DNA from: Phyllobacteriaceae bacterium
GTDB lineage: Bacteria; Pseudomonadota; Alphaproteobacteria; Rhizobiales; Rhizobiaceae
Assembly (NCBI GenBank): GCA_016711085.1
Contig: JADJTR010000012.1
Span: 434,001 to 498,000, forward strand
Length of the DNA: 64,000 bases
Direction: 5' to 3'
This document shows positions 1 through 8,353 of this stretch, piece by piece. The position numbers were made by a program, and so were the translations under genes. Each line of letters opens with the position of its first letter. The first letter of the stretch is position 1. The notes under the pieces were generated by a model that searched no databases, had not been told where the DNA came from, and was given only the letters and a program-made list of their open reading frames with translations.

Positions 1-19
1 GGGCGTGGTCATCGTTCAT
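1..19 (-). CDS. Start of a gene running off the window (possible DUF983 protein)
   Basis: Only the first six codons (MNDDHA) are inside the window. The ATG overlaps the TGA of the L,D-transpeptidase gene in an ATGA arrangement, as in other genes of this minus-strand operon. In rhizobia the gene after ctaE is often a DUF983 membrane protein linked to oxidase assembly. That identity is inferred from position only; the visible residues prove nothing. Confidence 0.3.
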
Positions 20-497
20 GGCTTGATCTCGATTGGCGTTCCATCGGGCACCAGCGCCCAGATTTCATCGATCTCCGCATCGGTGACGGCGATGCAGCCG
101 TTGGTCCAGTCGACAGTTTGCAGCAGGAAACCCCACCAGCCCCAGCCGTTCGGCTGGCCGTGGATCATGATGTCGCCGCCCGGGCTTTCGCCGCGCGCCG
201 CCGCCGCGGCGCGATCGGCGGCGTCGGGATAGGAGATGTGGATCGACTTGTGGAAGGCAGAACCGGAATTGCGCCAATCGAGCACGTAGCGCCCCTCCGG
301 CGTGCGTTCGTCGCCCTCGCGTTGCTTGTGGCCAACAGGATTGGCGCCGAGCGCGATGGCGTAACCGCGGATCGCCTTGCCGTCATCGACAAGCTCCATG
401 CGCCGTTCCGCCTTGAAGACGCGGACCAGATCGACGCCGGCCTGCGCAACTCCGGCGGCGAAAACGAAAAAAGAGCGACGGCGAGGCGAACGGACAT
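16..497 (-). CDS. L,D-transpeptidase (YkuD family), apparent frameshift in signal peptide
   Basis: Periplasmic YkuD-fold enzyme of the kind that cross-links peptidoglycan or attaches proteins to it. The domain runs from KAERRMEL through GHKQREGDERTPEG to the catalytic region, with the His in IMIHGQPN and the Cys in TNGCIAV. The best start is the ATG at 497, which has GGGGAG four bases upstream, but that frame leaves the YkuD frame after nine codons. Adding one T to the six-T run (A run at 467-472 on the plus strand) gives a clean signal peptide, MSVRLAVALFFVFAAGVAQA, joined to the domain. The gene is therefore either mis-sequenced or frameshifted. An uninterrupted frame exists up to 552, but its N-terminus is not a convincing signal peptide. 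It follows ctaE in the oxidase operon, an unusual place. Confidence 0.75.
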
Positions 498-570
498 CGG
501 TCTCCCCTGAAACGGAAGCGGCCATGGTCGCCCATGGCCGCGTCCAATTCATGACCGTGCGCCGACGGTG

Positions 571-1458
571 TCAGTGGGCGCCGGCGTGGGCGATCGGCGC
601 GCCCCATGAGGCCCAGATATAGACCGAGGAGAACAGGAACAACCACACCACGTCGACGAAGTGCCAGTACCAGGCGGCGGCCTCGAAGCCGAAATGCTGC
701 TTCGGCGTGAAGTGGCCAGCAAGCACCCGGAACAGGTTCACCAGCAGGAAGATCGTGCCGATGATGACGTGGAAGCCGTGGAAACCGGTCGCCATGAAGA
801 AGGTCGCGCCGTAGATCGAATCCTTGAAGGCGAACGGGGCGTGCACGTATTCGTAGGCTTGCACCCCGGTAAAGAGCAGGCCAAGCGCCACGGTGAGCGT
901 CAGGCCGGCGATCAGGCCTTTGCGGTCGTCGTGCAGCAGAGCGTGATGCGCCCAGGTCACCGTGGTGCCGGACAGCAGCAGGATGACCGTGTTGTAGAGC
1001 GGCAGATGCATCGGATCGAGCACCGCGAGGCCCTTCGGCGGCCAGACGCCGCCGGTGAAGGCGACGCGCGCTTCCTGGAGAGCTTCGCCGGCGTAAAGGC
1101 TGGCGTCGAAGAAAGCCCAGAACCAGGCGACGAAGAACATCACTTCGGAGGCGATGAACATGATCATGCCGTAGCGCAGATGCAACGACACGACCTGGGT
1201 GTGGTGGCCCTCATGGGCTTCCTTGATCGTGTCCGACCACCAGGCGAACATGGTGTAGAGGACGATGGCGAGGCCGATGAAGAAGATCCACGGCGTCGAC
1301 AGGTTGAGGCCGAACAGCGGCAACGCGCCGCCTTTCAGATACTGCATCCACGCCACGCCGCCGATCGCCATGACGAGCGCGCCGAGCGAACCCAGCGCCG
1401 GCCACGGGCTCGGATCGATGATGTGGTAATCGTGGTGCTTGCCGTGAGCGTCGGCCAT
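571..1458 (-). CDS. ctaE: Cytochrome c oxidase subunit III
   Basis: Core membrane subunit III of the aa3-type oxidase, which stabilises the CuB/heme a3 site and the proton-uptake path. The 295-residue protein has the family's usual hydrophobic pattern of about seven membrane segments and opens with the typical HHDYHIIDPSPWP. It starts at the ATG at 1458: an all-G Shine-Dalgarno run lies six bases upstream. A second in-frame ATG at 1464 overlaps the ctaG stop (ATGA) but abuts the G run, so it is less likely. It is the last oxidase gene of the operon. Confidence 0.95.
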   Translation of the reverse strand: MADAHGKHHDYHIIDPSPWPALGSLGALVMAIGGVAWMQYLKGGALPLFGLNLSTPWIFFIGLAIVLYTMFAWWSDTIKEAHEGHHTQVVSLHLRYGMIMFIASEVMFFVAWFWAFFDASLYAGEALQEARVAFTGGVWPPKGLAVLDPMHLPLYNTVILLLSGTTVTWAHHALLHDDRKGLIAGLTLTVALGLLFTGVQAYEYVHAPFAFKDSIYGATFFMATGFHGFHVIIGTIFLLVNLFRVLAGHFTPKQHFGFEAAAWYWHFVDVVWLFLFSSVYIWASWGAPIAHAGAH

Positions 1459-1460
1459 GG

Positions 1461-2069
1461 TCATCCCCCCAGTTTGGGTGTGTTTGTTTCCGTCCCCGCC
1501 GGCGCCGCGGCGACCGGCTTGTCATCCTTGCCCGGATAGAAGGTGTAGGACAACGTGATCGATGTCAGCCCCTTGAATTCGGGCTGGTCGACAATGGCCG
1601 GGTCGACGAAGAAGACGACCGGCAGTGTCAGCTCCTCGCCCGGCTTCACGGTCATGTCGGTGAAGCAGAAGCACTCGAGCTTGTTGAAAAACGATCCGGC
1701 GTAGTGCGGCGTGACGTTGAAGGCGGCGCGGCCGACTATCGGCGCGGCCGACTGGTTCTTCGCCACAAAGGCGACCTCGGCGGTCTCGCCGATGCGGATG
1801 GTCACTTCGCGTTTCACCGGCTGGAAAGACCACGGCAGGCCGCTGGCGACGGTGGTGTCAAAATGGACTTTCACCGTACGGTCGAGAATGACCGACGGGG
1901 CCTGCTCGGCGCGTTGCGTCGTGCCGCCATAGCCGGTGACCTGGCAAAACAGCTGGTAGAGCGGCACCGCGGCGTAGGACATGCCGACCATGCCGCCGAA
2001 AAAGGCCAGACAGGCCGCGGCGATGGCCAGATTGGGCAGCCGTTTGGCGGGAGCGGCAGGCGCGGTCAT
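1461..2069 (-). CDS. ctaG: Cytochrome c oxidase assembly protein CtaG/Cox11
   Basis: Membrane-anchored periplasmic copper chaperone that inserts CuB into subunit I. A single N-terminal membrane helix (about residues 12-35) is followed by a beta-rich periplasmic domain. The copper-binding pair lies in LECFCFTDM (C133 and C135), and YQLFCQVTGYGG at 38-49 is also typical of Cox11. Its 202 residues match the family. It sits between the small coxF-like gene and ctaE and is probably translationally coupled to ctaE. Confidence 0.95.
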   Translation of the reverse strand: MTAPAAPAKRLPNLAIAAACLAFFGGMVGMSYAAVPLYQLFCQVTGYGGTTQRAEQAPSVILDRTVKVHFDTTVASGLPWSFQPVKREVTIRIGETAEVAFVAKNQSAAPIVGRAAFNVTPHYAGSFFNKLECFCFTDMTVKPGEELTLPVVFFVDPAIVDQPEFKGLTSITLSYTFYPGKDDKPVAAAPAGTETNTPKLGG

Positions 2070-2072
2070 CGC

Positions 2073-2225
2073 TCACAACCCCTTGTCGAGAATGCCGACG
2101 CCGAGCTTGGCCCAGGAAGCGACATAGACGATGATGACGAAGGCGGCGAGCGCCAGGCCGAGCGCCAGCGAACGGACGCGCTGCGCCTTGCGCTGCTTGT
2201 CGCTCATGGGCACGGTCTCGATCAT
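2073..2225 (-). CDS. Small CoxF-like membrane protein of the oxidase operon
   Basis: A 50-residue reading frame fills the gap between ctaB and ctaG. It has a basic N-terminus (SDKQRKAQRVRS), one hydrophobic segment (about residues 20-38) and a short tail ending GILDKGL. The ATG overlaps the ctaB stop by four bases, and the stop lies three bases before the ctaG start, so it is tightly built into the operon. Alphaproteobacterial oxidase operons often carry such a protein, sometimes called CoxF. Its biochemical role is not established. Position and composition support it as a real gene. Confidence 0.8.
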   Translation of the reverse strand: MIETVPMSDKQRKAQRVRSLALGLALAAFVIIVYVASWAKLGVGILDKGL

Positions 2226-3163
2226 GGAGCCACCAGGGCGAAAAGGCGCGGCAGGGTCGAATCGGCCAGCAACCCGGCAAAGATCATCGCCAGATAGGCG
2301 AGCGAGAAGCCGAACAGCGCCTTGGCCGGTTTCATGTCGCGATCGGATTCAGGCATGCGCCAGACGGCGACGGCTTTCCAGATGAAACCGGCGCCGAGCA
2401 GCGCCGCCGCGACGCCGAATGCGGGACTGGCGAAACCGAGAATCGCCAGGGGCGACGCCACTGGCGGCTGCACCACCGCATAGGCGAAGATCTGGCGCTT
2501 GGTCGCCGCTTCGCCTGCCACATTGGGCATCATCGGAATGCCGGCACGGCCATAGTCGCCGGACTTGAACAAAGCGAGCGCCCAGAAATGCGGCGGCGTC
2601 CACAGGAAGACGATGAGGAACAGCGCGAAGCTCTCGATCGTGACCGCGCCGGTGACCGCGGCCCAGCCGATCATCGACGGAAACGCGCCGGCGGCGCCGC
2701 CGATGACAATGTTGTGCGGCGTCGAGCGCTTCAGCGCCATGGTGTAGACGACGACATAGAAGAAGATGGTGAAGGCGAGCAGACCGCCGGCCATGAGGTT
2801 GGCGAAAAGCGCCAGCGTCATCACCGACAGCAGCGACAGGACGAGGCCGAAGACGAGCGCCTCGCCCCGGGTGACGCGACCGGCCGGAATGGGGCGGTTG
2901 CGGGTGCGTTTCATCAGCGCGTCGATATCGGCGTCGTACCATTGGTTGAGCGCGCCCGACGCGCCGCCGCCGATGGCGATGGCGAGGATCGCCACGGCGC
3001 CGAGAACCGGATCGATCGCGCCCGGCGCCAGCATCATGCCGACAAAGGCGGTGAAGACGACAAGCGACATGACGCGGGGCTTGAGCAACGCCCAGAAATC
3101 GGCCGGCGTCGCTTCGGAAAAGCGGACCTCGGCTTCGGCGATGGCCGTTTCGGCTAGCGACAT
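2222..3163 (-). CDS. ctaB: Protoheme IX farnesyltransferase (heme O synthase)
   Basis: UbiA-superfamily integral membrane enzyme that transfers farnesyl from farnesyl diphosphate to heme B, giving heme O, the precursor of the heme A used by subunit I. The first Asp-rich motif is clear (NQWYDADIDALMKRTRNRP, residues 73-91), and a second polar loop holds KSGDYGRAGIPMMP. Its 313 residues and roughly nine membrane segments are normal. It lies between ctaD and the small coxF-like gene. A perfect hairpin separates it from ctaD. Confidence 0.95.
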   Translation of the reverse strand: MSLAETAIAEAEVRFSEATPADFWALLKPRVMSLVVFTAFVGMMLAPGAIDPVLGAVAILAIAIGGGASGALNQWYDADIDALMKRTRNRPIPAGRVTRGEALVFGLVLSLLSVMTLALFANLMAGGLLAFTIFFYVVVYTMALKRSTPHNIVIGGAAGAFPSMIGWAAVTGAVTIESFALFLIVFLWTPPHFWALALFKSGDYGRAGIPMMPNVAGEAATKRQIFAYAVVQPPVASPLAILGFASPAFGVAAALLGAGFIWKAVAVWRMPESDRDMKPAKALFGFSLAYLAMIFAGLLADSTLPRLFALVAP

Positions 3164-3180
3164 GTCGGCTTCCGGTTGGT

Positions 3181-3206
3181 ATCGCCGCCGGTCATCCGGC
3201 GGCGAT
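3181..3206. terminator. Perfect 10-bp hairpin between ctaD and ctaB
   Basis: ATCGCCGCCG, a six-base loop (3191-3196), then CGGCGGCGAT form a perfect stem. On the minus strand no strong T-run follows, so full termination is doubtful. It may be an attenuator or an RNA-processing and stability element that sets the ctaC-ctaD level apart from the assembly genes downstream. Confidence 0.45.
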
Positions 3207-3220
3207 CTTTGGTCTTGCGA

Positions 3221-4882
3221 TCAGCGGATTTTCGGCAGCTGTTCCCACTGGTGATAGGGCGGCGGAGACGGCAGCTGCCATTCCAGCGTCGTTGCCCCCT
3301 CGCCCCACGGATTGGCGCCGGCCTCGCGCTTGCGGGCAAACGCTTCCCAGATGCCATAGACGAACACCAGCACGCCGAGGGCCGAAAGGTACGAGCCCCA
3401 CGACGAGACCTGATTGAATCCGGCGAAGGCATCCGGATAGTCGATGTAGCGACGCGGCATGCCGGCGAGCCCGAGGAAATGCTGCGGAAAGAACACCAGA
3501 TTGACGCCGATGAACGTCATCCAGAAATGGACGCGGGCGATCGTCGGATTGTACATGTAGCCGGTCATTTTCGGGAACCAGTAGTACCAGCCGGCGAAAA
3601 TGCCGAAGGTGGCGCCGAGCGACATCGTGTAGTGGAAATGCGCGACGGTGTAATAGGTGTCGTGCATCGCCCGGTCGAGGCCGGCATTGGCGAGCTGGAC
3701 GCCGGTGACGCCGCCGACGGTGAACAGGAAGATGAAGCCGATCGCCCACAGCATCGGCGCGCGCAGTGTGATCGAGCCGCCCCACATCGTGGCGATCCAC
3801 GAGAATATCTTCACGCCCGTCGGCACCGCGATAACCATCGTGGCGAAGACGAAATAGCGCTGGGCGTTCAACGACATGCCGGTTGTGTACATGTGATGGG
3901 CCCAGACGACGAAGCCGACCACGCCGATCGCCACCATGGCGTAGGCCATGCCGAGATAGCCGAAGATCGGCTTCTTGGAAAAGGTCGAGACGATATGGCT
4001 GACCACGCCGAAGGCCGGCAGGATCAGAATGTAGACTTCCGGATGGCCGAAGAACCAGAACAGGTGCTGGAACAACATCGGATCGCCGCCGCCTTCCGGC
4101 GCGAAGAAGGTCGTGCCGAAATTGCGGTCGGTGAGCAGCATGGTGATGCCGCCGGCGAGAACCGGCAGCGACAGCAGCAGCAGGAAGGCGGTGACGAGCA
4201 CCGACCAGGCGAACAGCGGCATCTTGTGCAGCGTCATGCCCGGGGCGCGCATGTTGAAGATGGTGGTGATGAAGTTGATGGCGCCGAGGATCGACGAGGC
4301 GCCGGCGACATGAAGCGCCAGGATGGCGAGGTCCATCGCCGGTCCCGGCTGGCCTGAGGTCGAGAGCGGCGGATAGACGGTCCAGCCGCCGCCGACGCCG
4401 TAACCGCCTTGCGGGCCAGGCACGAACATCGACAGCACCAGCAGCAGGATCGCCGGCGGCAGCAGCCAGAAGGAAATGTTGTTCATGCGCGGGAACGCCA
4501 TGTCCGGCGCGCCGATCATGATCGGCACCATCCAGTTGGCGAAGCCACCGATGAGCGCCGGCATGACCATGAAGAAGATCATGACCAGACCATGCGCGGT
4601 GGTGAAAACATTGTACATGTGCTTGCCGCCGTCGAGCGCGGCGGCTTCCGGGGTGCCGTAGACCATCATGGCCAGGCCCGGGAAGATCTGGATGCCCGGC
4701 TCGGCGAGCTCCATGCGCATGAGCACCGACAACAGGCCGCCGATGACGCCCGCCGTGATGGCGAAGATCAGATACAGCGTGCCGATGTCCTTGTGGTTGG
4801 TCGAAAACACCCAGCGACGGAAGCCGCGCGGCTTGTGATCGTGATGGGCGTCGTGATGGTCGTGGGTAGCGGCGCCAGCCAT
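3221..4882 (-). CDS. ctaD: Cytochrome c oxidase subunit I
   Basis: Catalytic subunit of the aa3 oxidase, carrying low-spin heme a and the heme a3/CuB centre where oxygen is reduced and protons are pumped. The protein has 553 residues and about twelve membrane segments. Visible landmarks are H97 in TTAHGLVM (heme a ligand), H280 and Y284 in GHPEVYILILP (CuB ligand and the cross-linked Tyr), the following HH pair in VWAHHMY, and HDTYYTVAHFHY near residue 400. It begins MAGAATHDHHDAHHDH, a His-rich tail seen in rhizobial homologues. It lies just downstream of ctaC. Confidence 0.97.
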   Translation of the reverse strand: MAGAATHDHHDAHHDHKPRGFRRWVFSTNHKDIGTLYLIFAITAGVIGGLLSVLMRMELAEPGIQIFPGLAMMVYGTPEAAALDGGKHMYNVFTTAHGLVMIFFMVMPALIGGFANWMVPIMIGAPDMAFPRMNNISFWLLPPAILLLVLSMFVPGPQGGYGVGGGWTVYPPLSTSGQPGPAMDLAILALHVAGASSILGAINFITTIFNMRAPGMTLHKMPLFAWSVLVTAFLLLLSLPVLAGGITMLLTDRNFGTTFFAPEGGGDPMLFQHLFWFFGHPEVYILILPAFGVVSHIVSTFSKKPIFGYLGMAYAMVAIGVVGFVVWAHHMYTTGMSLNAQRYFVFATMVIAVPTGVKIFSWIATMWGGSITLRAPMLWAIGFIFLFTVGGVTGVQLANAGLDRAMHDTYYTVAHFHYTMSLGATFGIFAGWYYWFPKMTGYMYNPTIARVHFWMTFIGVNLVFFPQHFLGLAGMPRRYIDYPDAFAGFNQVSSWGSYLSALGVLVFVYGIWEAFARKREAGANPWGEGATTLEWQLPSPPPYHQWEQLPKIR

Positions 4883-4922
4883 GAGGCTTACTCCCTTGAA
4901 TTCGATTGCAGCGTCAGCGGGT

Positions 4923-5786
4923 TCAGTTACCGGCGACAGTGGTGGTTCGGGCGAGCGAGGCCATCAGCGCCTTGTTGGCGGCGCCGACGTCGGAGCGTGC
5001 GGCTTCCACCCAGGAATTGTACTTGTCCTCGGCGACAACACGCACCGCGATCGGCATGAAAGCGTGATCCTGTCCGCACAATTCCGAGCACTGGCCGTAA
5101 TAGAGGCCTTCCTTGGTCGCCTTGAACCAGCCCTCGTTGATGCGGCCCGGCATGGCGTCGACCTTTATGCCGAAAGCCGGCACGGCGAAGGCGTGGATGA
5201 CGTCGGAGGCGGTGATGAGCAGGCGCACCGTCGTGTTCACCGGCACGACGATCTCGTTGTCGACGGCGAGCAGACGCGGATAGGCGGCCTTGTCGGCCTT
5301 GCCGGCGGCGTCGCGCTCCTCTTCCTTCAGCATGGCCGAGTTGAACGAGACCGGCTTGTCGAACTGGTACTCGTAGTCCCAGTTCCACTGGTTGCCGATG
5401 GCCTTGATGGTGATCCTGGCTTCTTCCGGCGGCGAATATTGCGCGGTCAGCAACTGGAACGACGGCACGGCGATAAACAGCAGGATGATGACCGGACCGA
5501 TGGTCCAGATCAGTTCGATCACGGTGTTGTGGCTGGTGCGCGACGGGTTCGGATTGGCGCTGGCGCGAAACTTCACCAGCACCCAGATCAACAGGCCGAG
5601 CACGAAGAAGGTGATCGGCACGATGAACCACAGCGTGTAATGCTCGAACCAGGTGATCTGTTCCATGATCGCGGTCGCCGGCGGCTGAAGGTCCATCTGC
5701 CACGGCGTCGGCTGGGCCGCCTGCGCCAGGGTCGCCATCGCGGTCGCGGCAAGGCCGGCCAATGCCGCCATCGAAAATTTCTTCAC
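4923..5786 (-). CDS. ctaC: Cytochrome c oxidase subunit II
   Basis: Electron-entry subunit with the binuclear CuA site in a periplasmic cupredoxin domain. With the GTG start at 5786 (GGGGAGGATAACG just upstream) the 287-residue product has a signal sequence ending near AQA, two membrane helices (about 47-72 and 90-112) and the CuA ligands H178 (DVIHAF), C213 and C217 (GQCSELCGQ), H221 and M224. There is no fused cytochrome c domain. A longer in-frame version up to 5852 adds an unconserved N-terminus and lacks a good ribosome-binding site. It is the first gene of the oxidase operon, divergent from the ialB-like gene. Confidence 0.95.
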   Translation of the reverse strand: MKKFSMAALAGLAATAMATLAQAAQPTPWQMDLQPPATAIMEQITWFEHYTLWFIVPITFFVLGLLIWVLVKFRASANPNPSRTSHNTVIELIWTIGPVIILLFIAVPSFQLLTAQYSPPEEARITIKAIGNQWNWDYEYQFDKPVSFNSAMLKEEERDAAGKADKAAYPRLLAVDNEIVVPVNTTVRLLITASDVIHAFAVPAFGIKVDAMPGRINEGWFKATKEGLYYGQCSELCGQDHAFMPIAVRVVAEDKYNSWVEAARSDVGAANKALMASLARTTTVAGN

Positions 5787-6105
5787 CGTTATCCTCCCCG
5801 GTCGCGGCCTCGGGCCGCATGTTGTTCGAAGCCGCGGATCGGGAGTCCGCAAGCCTCGCTTGACAAACCATACTCCGCGCCGGGCGGCAATAAAGCGCCT
5901 TGCGGCGATCCTGCGGCATATTTGCGCGCGCCGAACGACCGCTTCTTACCGACGCCTTGATCCAGGTCAATCTGCGACATCGGCGCTCGCCGACAAAATT
6001 CGGTCGGAATCGACAGGATAAACAGCCGCAAGGCGAATGTCGGGCGTTTTGCTTTCCATGGCGGCGGACGCACGGTAGATTGACGTGATTCGACGCGGAG
6101 CGCGC
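5787..6105. other. Divergent promoter region between ctaC and ialB-like gene
   Basis: About 320 bp without a gene. It must contain the promoters for the oxidase operon (minus) and the IalB-family gene (plus). The one clear regulatory motif is the Fnr/FixK-type palindrome at 5957-5970. A GTG or ATG reading frame of length is absent on either strand. No good sigma-70 hexamer pair could be assigned with confidence. Confidence 0.6.
5957..5970. promoter_or_regulatory. Fnr/FixK-type binding site (anaerobox)
   Basis: TTGATCCAGGTCAA fits the TTGAY-N4-RTCAA consensus bound by Fnr, FnrN, FnrL and FixK in alphaproteobacteria, with no mismatch. It lies 171 bp from the ctaC start and 136 bp from the ialB-like start, so it could serve either gene. 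Oxygen control of an aa3 oxidase operon would make sense, but no binding protein is shown here. Confidence 0.55.
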
Positions 6106-6621
6106 ATGACGATCCCTTTTCCGAAGCTCGCGGTTTCCGGCGCGCTGTTTTTTCTTGCCGGCATCGCCGGCGCGGCGGCGCAGCAGCAACCGGCCGGCGC
6201 GGTGAAATCGACTCATGGCGCCTGGTCGGTGATCTGCGACACGCCGGCCGGCGCTTCGGTCGAACAATGCGCGTTGATGCAGAATGTCGTGGCCGAGGAC
6301 CGTCCCGAAATCGGCCTTTCGGTCGTGGTGCTGCGCACCGCCGACAACAAGGCGGAAATCCTGCGCGTTCTCGCGCCGCTCGGCGTATTGTTGCCGAACA
6401 GCCTCGACCTCAACGTCGACGGCAAGGACATCGGTCGCGCTTATTTCGTCCGCTGTCTGCAGGATGGCTGCTTCGCCGAGGTGATTCTCGAAAAGCCCTT
6501 GCTCGACACGATGAAGTCCGGCACGTCGGCGACCTTCATCGTCTTCCAGACACCCGAGGAAGGCATCGGCATACCCGTCGATCTCAAGGGATTTTCCGAC
6601 GGTTTTGCCGCGCTTCCCTGA
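6106..6621 (+). CDS. Invasion-associated locus B (IalB) family periplasmic protein
   Basis: Secreted protein of 171 residues with a signal peptide (residues 1-25, cleaved near GAAAQQQ). The mature part opens with the family's STHGAWSVICD, and has cysteine pairs (VICDTP, VEQCALMQ, VRCLQDGCFAEV) likely to form disulfides. IalB was named in Bartonella, but the family is common in free-living rhizobia, where its function is unknown. The ATG at 6106, with GGAG upstream, is preferred to the GTG at 6085. Its 3' end overlaps the convergent small membrane protein gene. Confidence 0.88.
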   Translation: MTIPFPKLAVSGALFFLAGIAGAAAQQQPAGAVKSTHGAWSVICDTPAGASVEQCALMQNVVAEDRPEIGLSVVVLRTADNKAEILRVLAPLGVLLPNSLDLNVDGKDIGRAYFVRCLQDGCFAEVILEKPLLDTMKSGTSATFIVFQTPEEGIGIPVDLKGFSDGFAALP

Positions 6622-6757
6622 AGCGCAAGCCCAAATAGGTCCCCAGGCCGCCGGCAAATCCGATTCCCGCCCCTGCCAGCGCATAGTCCATTCCGAAGGG
6701 CGCGCCGGCGACAAGTCCGGCGGCCAATCCGATGGGAATCCAATAGGCGTTGTGCAT
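6584..6757 (-). CDS. Small glycine-rich membrane protein, unknown function
   Basis: A 57-residue frame, unrecognised. It is hydrophobic with repeated small-residue spacings (GLAAGLVAGAPFG, GAGIGFAGGLGTYLG) that look like two packed membrane helices, and ends in a basic tail (RFREARQNRRKIP). It overlaps the last 38 bp of the convergent ialB-like gene. The hydrophobic pattern and basic tail argue for a real protein; the overlap and missing family assignment leave doubt. Confidence 0.5.
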   Translation of the reverse strand: MHNAYWIPIGLAAGLVAGAPFGMDYALAGAGIGFAGGLGTYLGLRFREARQNRRKIP

Positions 6758-6865
6758 GGCTGACTGTCGTCGATTGCAGGCGCCGACTGTGAAGCCGACA
6801 GATCGGGCGTGCAAGGGGGCGCGGTCGCCCCTATATCCTGTACCAACCCTTCCGCGGAGCCGGCC

Positions 6866-8281
6866 ATGACCGACAGCCTTCTCGACCAGTTCGACATTTC
6901 CGCCGGCGCGGTGCGCGAGACGGTCGCCGCCGCGCTCTCCGGCGCCGACGACGGCGAATTGTTCGTCGAGTATCGCGAGGGCGAATCGCTGATGTTCGAC
7001 AATGGCCGGCTGAAAACAGCCAATTTCAACACCGAGCGCGGTTTCGGCCTGCGCGCCGTGGCGGGCGAGGCAACCGGCTACGCCCATTCGGGCGAGATGA
7101 CGCTGGCGGCGCTGAAGCGCGCCAGCGATGCGGTGTCGGCGGTGAAGGCCGGCCATTCCGGACTCCTCGCCGAATCGCCCCCCGGAACCAACCGCAAGCT
7201 TTATGGCGAGGACAACCCGATACCGGCCCCCGGTTTCGGCGAGAAGGCGGCGATGCTGCAGGAAATCGACGCCTGGGTGCGGGCCCGCGATCCGCGCGTG
7301 CGCCAGGTGACCGCCTCGCTCGCCTCGTCGTGGCAGCATGTGGAAATCCTGCGCGCCGACGGGCATGTGGTGCGCGACATCCGCCCGCTGGTGCGCATCA
7401 ATGTTTCGGTCGTCGTCGGCGACGGCGACCGGCAGGAGACCGGATCGCACGGCGTCGGCGGGCGAAGCGGCGTCGCCGAATTCCTCACGGAAGAATCGTG
7501 GAGGAAAGCGGGCGAGGAAGCCCTGCGCCAGGCGCTGGTCAATCTGGCGGCCGAGGATGCGCCGGCCGGATCGTTCGACGTGGTGCTCGGCAATGGCTGG
7601 CCCGGCGTGATGCTGCACGAGGCGGTCGGCCACGGGCTCGAGGGCGATTTCAACCGCAAAAAGACTTCGGCTTTCTCCGGCCTGATGGGCGAACAGGTTG
7701 CGGCCAAGGGCGTCACCATCGTCGACGACGGGACCATCGCCGGCCGGCGCGGTTCGCTCACCGTCGACGATGAGGGCACGCCGTCGGCCTACAACGTGCT
7801 GATCGAGGACGGACGCTTGGTCGGCTACATGCAGGACCGGCAGAATGCCCGCCTGATGGGCGTTCGCCCGACCGGCAATGGCAGGCGGGAATCCTATGCC
7901 CATGCGCCGATGCCGCGCATGACCAACACCTACATGCTCGCCGGCGAGCGGACGCCCGACGAAATCATCGCCTCGGTCAAGGACGGCGTCTACGCCGTCT
8001 CGTTCGGCGGCGGCCAGGTGGATATCACGTCGGGCAAGTTCGTTTTCGGTTGCACCGAGGCCTATCGAATCGAGAACGGCAAGGTGACCAACCCGATCAA
8101 GGGCGCGATGCTGATCGGCAACGGGCCGGAATCGATGCGCAAGATCGCCATGATCGGCAATGACATGGCGCTCGATCCGGGCATCGGCATGTGCGGCAAA
8201 GGCGGCCAGGGCGTGCCGGTCGGCGTCGGCCAGCCGCATCTGCTGATGCGCGACATGACGGTCGGCGGGACGCGGGCGTGA
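6866..8281 (+). CDS. tldD: Metalloprotease TldD
   Basis: Larger subunit of the TldD/TldE (PmbA) zinc protease that trims peptides such as microcin B17 precursor and CcdA. The 471-residue protein has the HExxxH signature at 251-256 (HEAVGH), the following GLEGDFNRKKTSAFSG, and the conserved C-terminal GMCGKGGQGVPVGVGQP. The ATG at 6866 follows GCGGAG and removes an unconserved extension up to 6809. No tldE partner is in view. A terminator-like hairpin follows. Confidence 0.95.
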   Translation: MTDSLLDQFDISAGAVRETVAAALSGADDGELFVEYREGESLMFDNGRLKTANFNTERGFGLRAVAGEATGYAHSGEMTLAALKRASDAVSAVKAGHSGLLAESPPGTNRKLYGEDNPIPAPGFGEKAAMLQEIDAWVRARDPRVRQVTASLASSWQHVEILRADGHVVRDIRPLVRINVSVVVGDGDRQETGSHGVGGRSGVAEFLTEESWRKAGEEALRQALVNLAAEDAPAGSFDVVLGNGWPGVMLHEAVGHGLEGDFNRKKTSAFSGLMGEQVAAKGVTIVDDGTIAGRRGSLTVDDEGTPSAYNVLIEDGRLVGYMQDRQNARLMGVRPTGNGRRESYAHAPMPRMTNTYMLAGERTPDEIIASVKDGVYAVSFGGGQVDITSGKFVFGCTEAYRIENGKVTNPIKGAMLIGNGPESMRKIAMIGNDMALDPGIGMCGKGGQGVPVGVGQPHLLMRDMTVGGTRA

Positions 8282-8324
8282 AATCGGCGCAAATGGCCAG
8301 CCCGCAGCCGGATTCAGGGCCGGT

Positions 8325-8353
8325 ATAATCCGCAGCTGGCGGATTATCGTTTT
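8325..8353 (+). terminator. Rho-independent terminator after tldD
   Basis: ATAATCCGC, loop AGCTG, GCGGATTAT form a perfect 9-bp stem followed by CGTTTT. It lies 44 bp after the tldD stop in the gap before the convergent lipoprotein gene, which is where a terminator is expected. Confidence 0.65.

Noticed and set aside
4927..7032. 701-codon minus-strand frame across ctaC and the ialB-like gene
   Set aside because: Out of frame with both real proteins, Arg- and Ala-rich, no domain; a shadow frame of GC-rich DNA.
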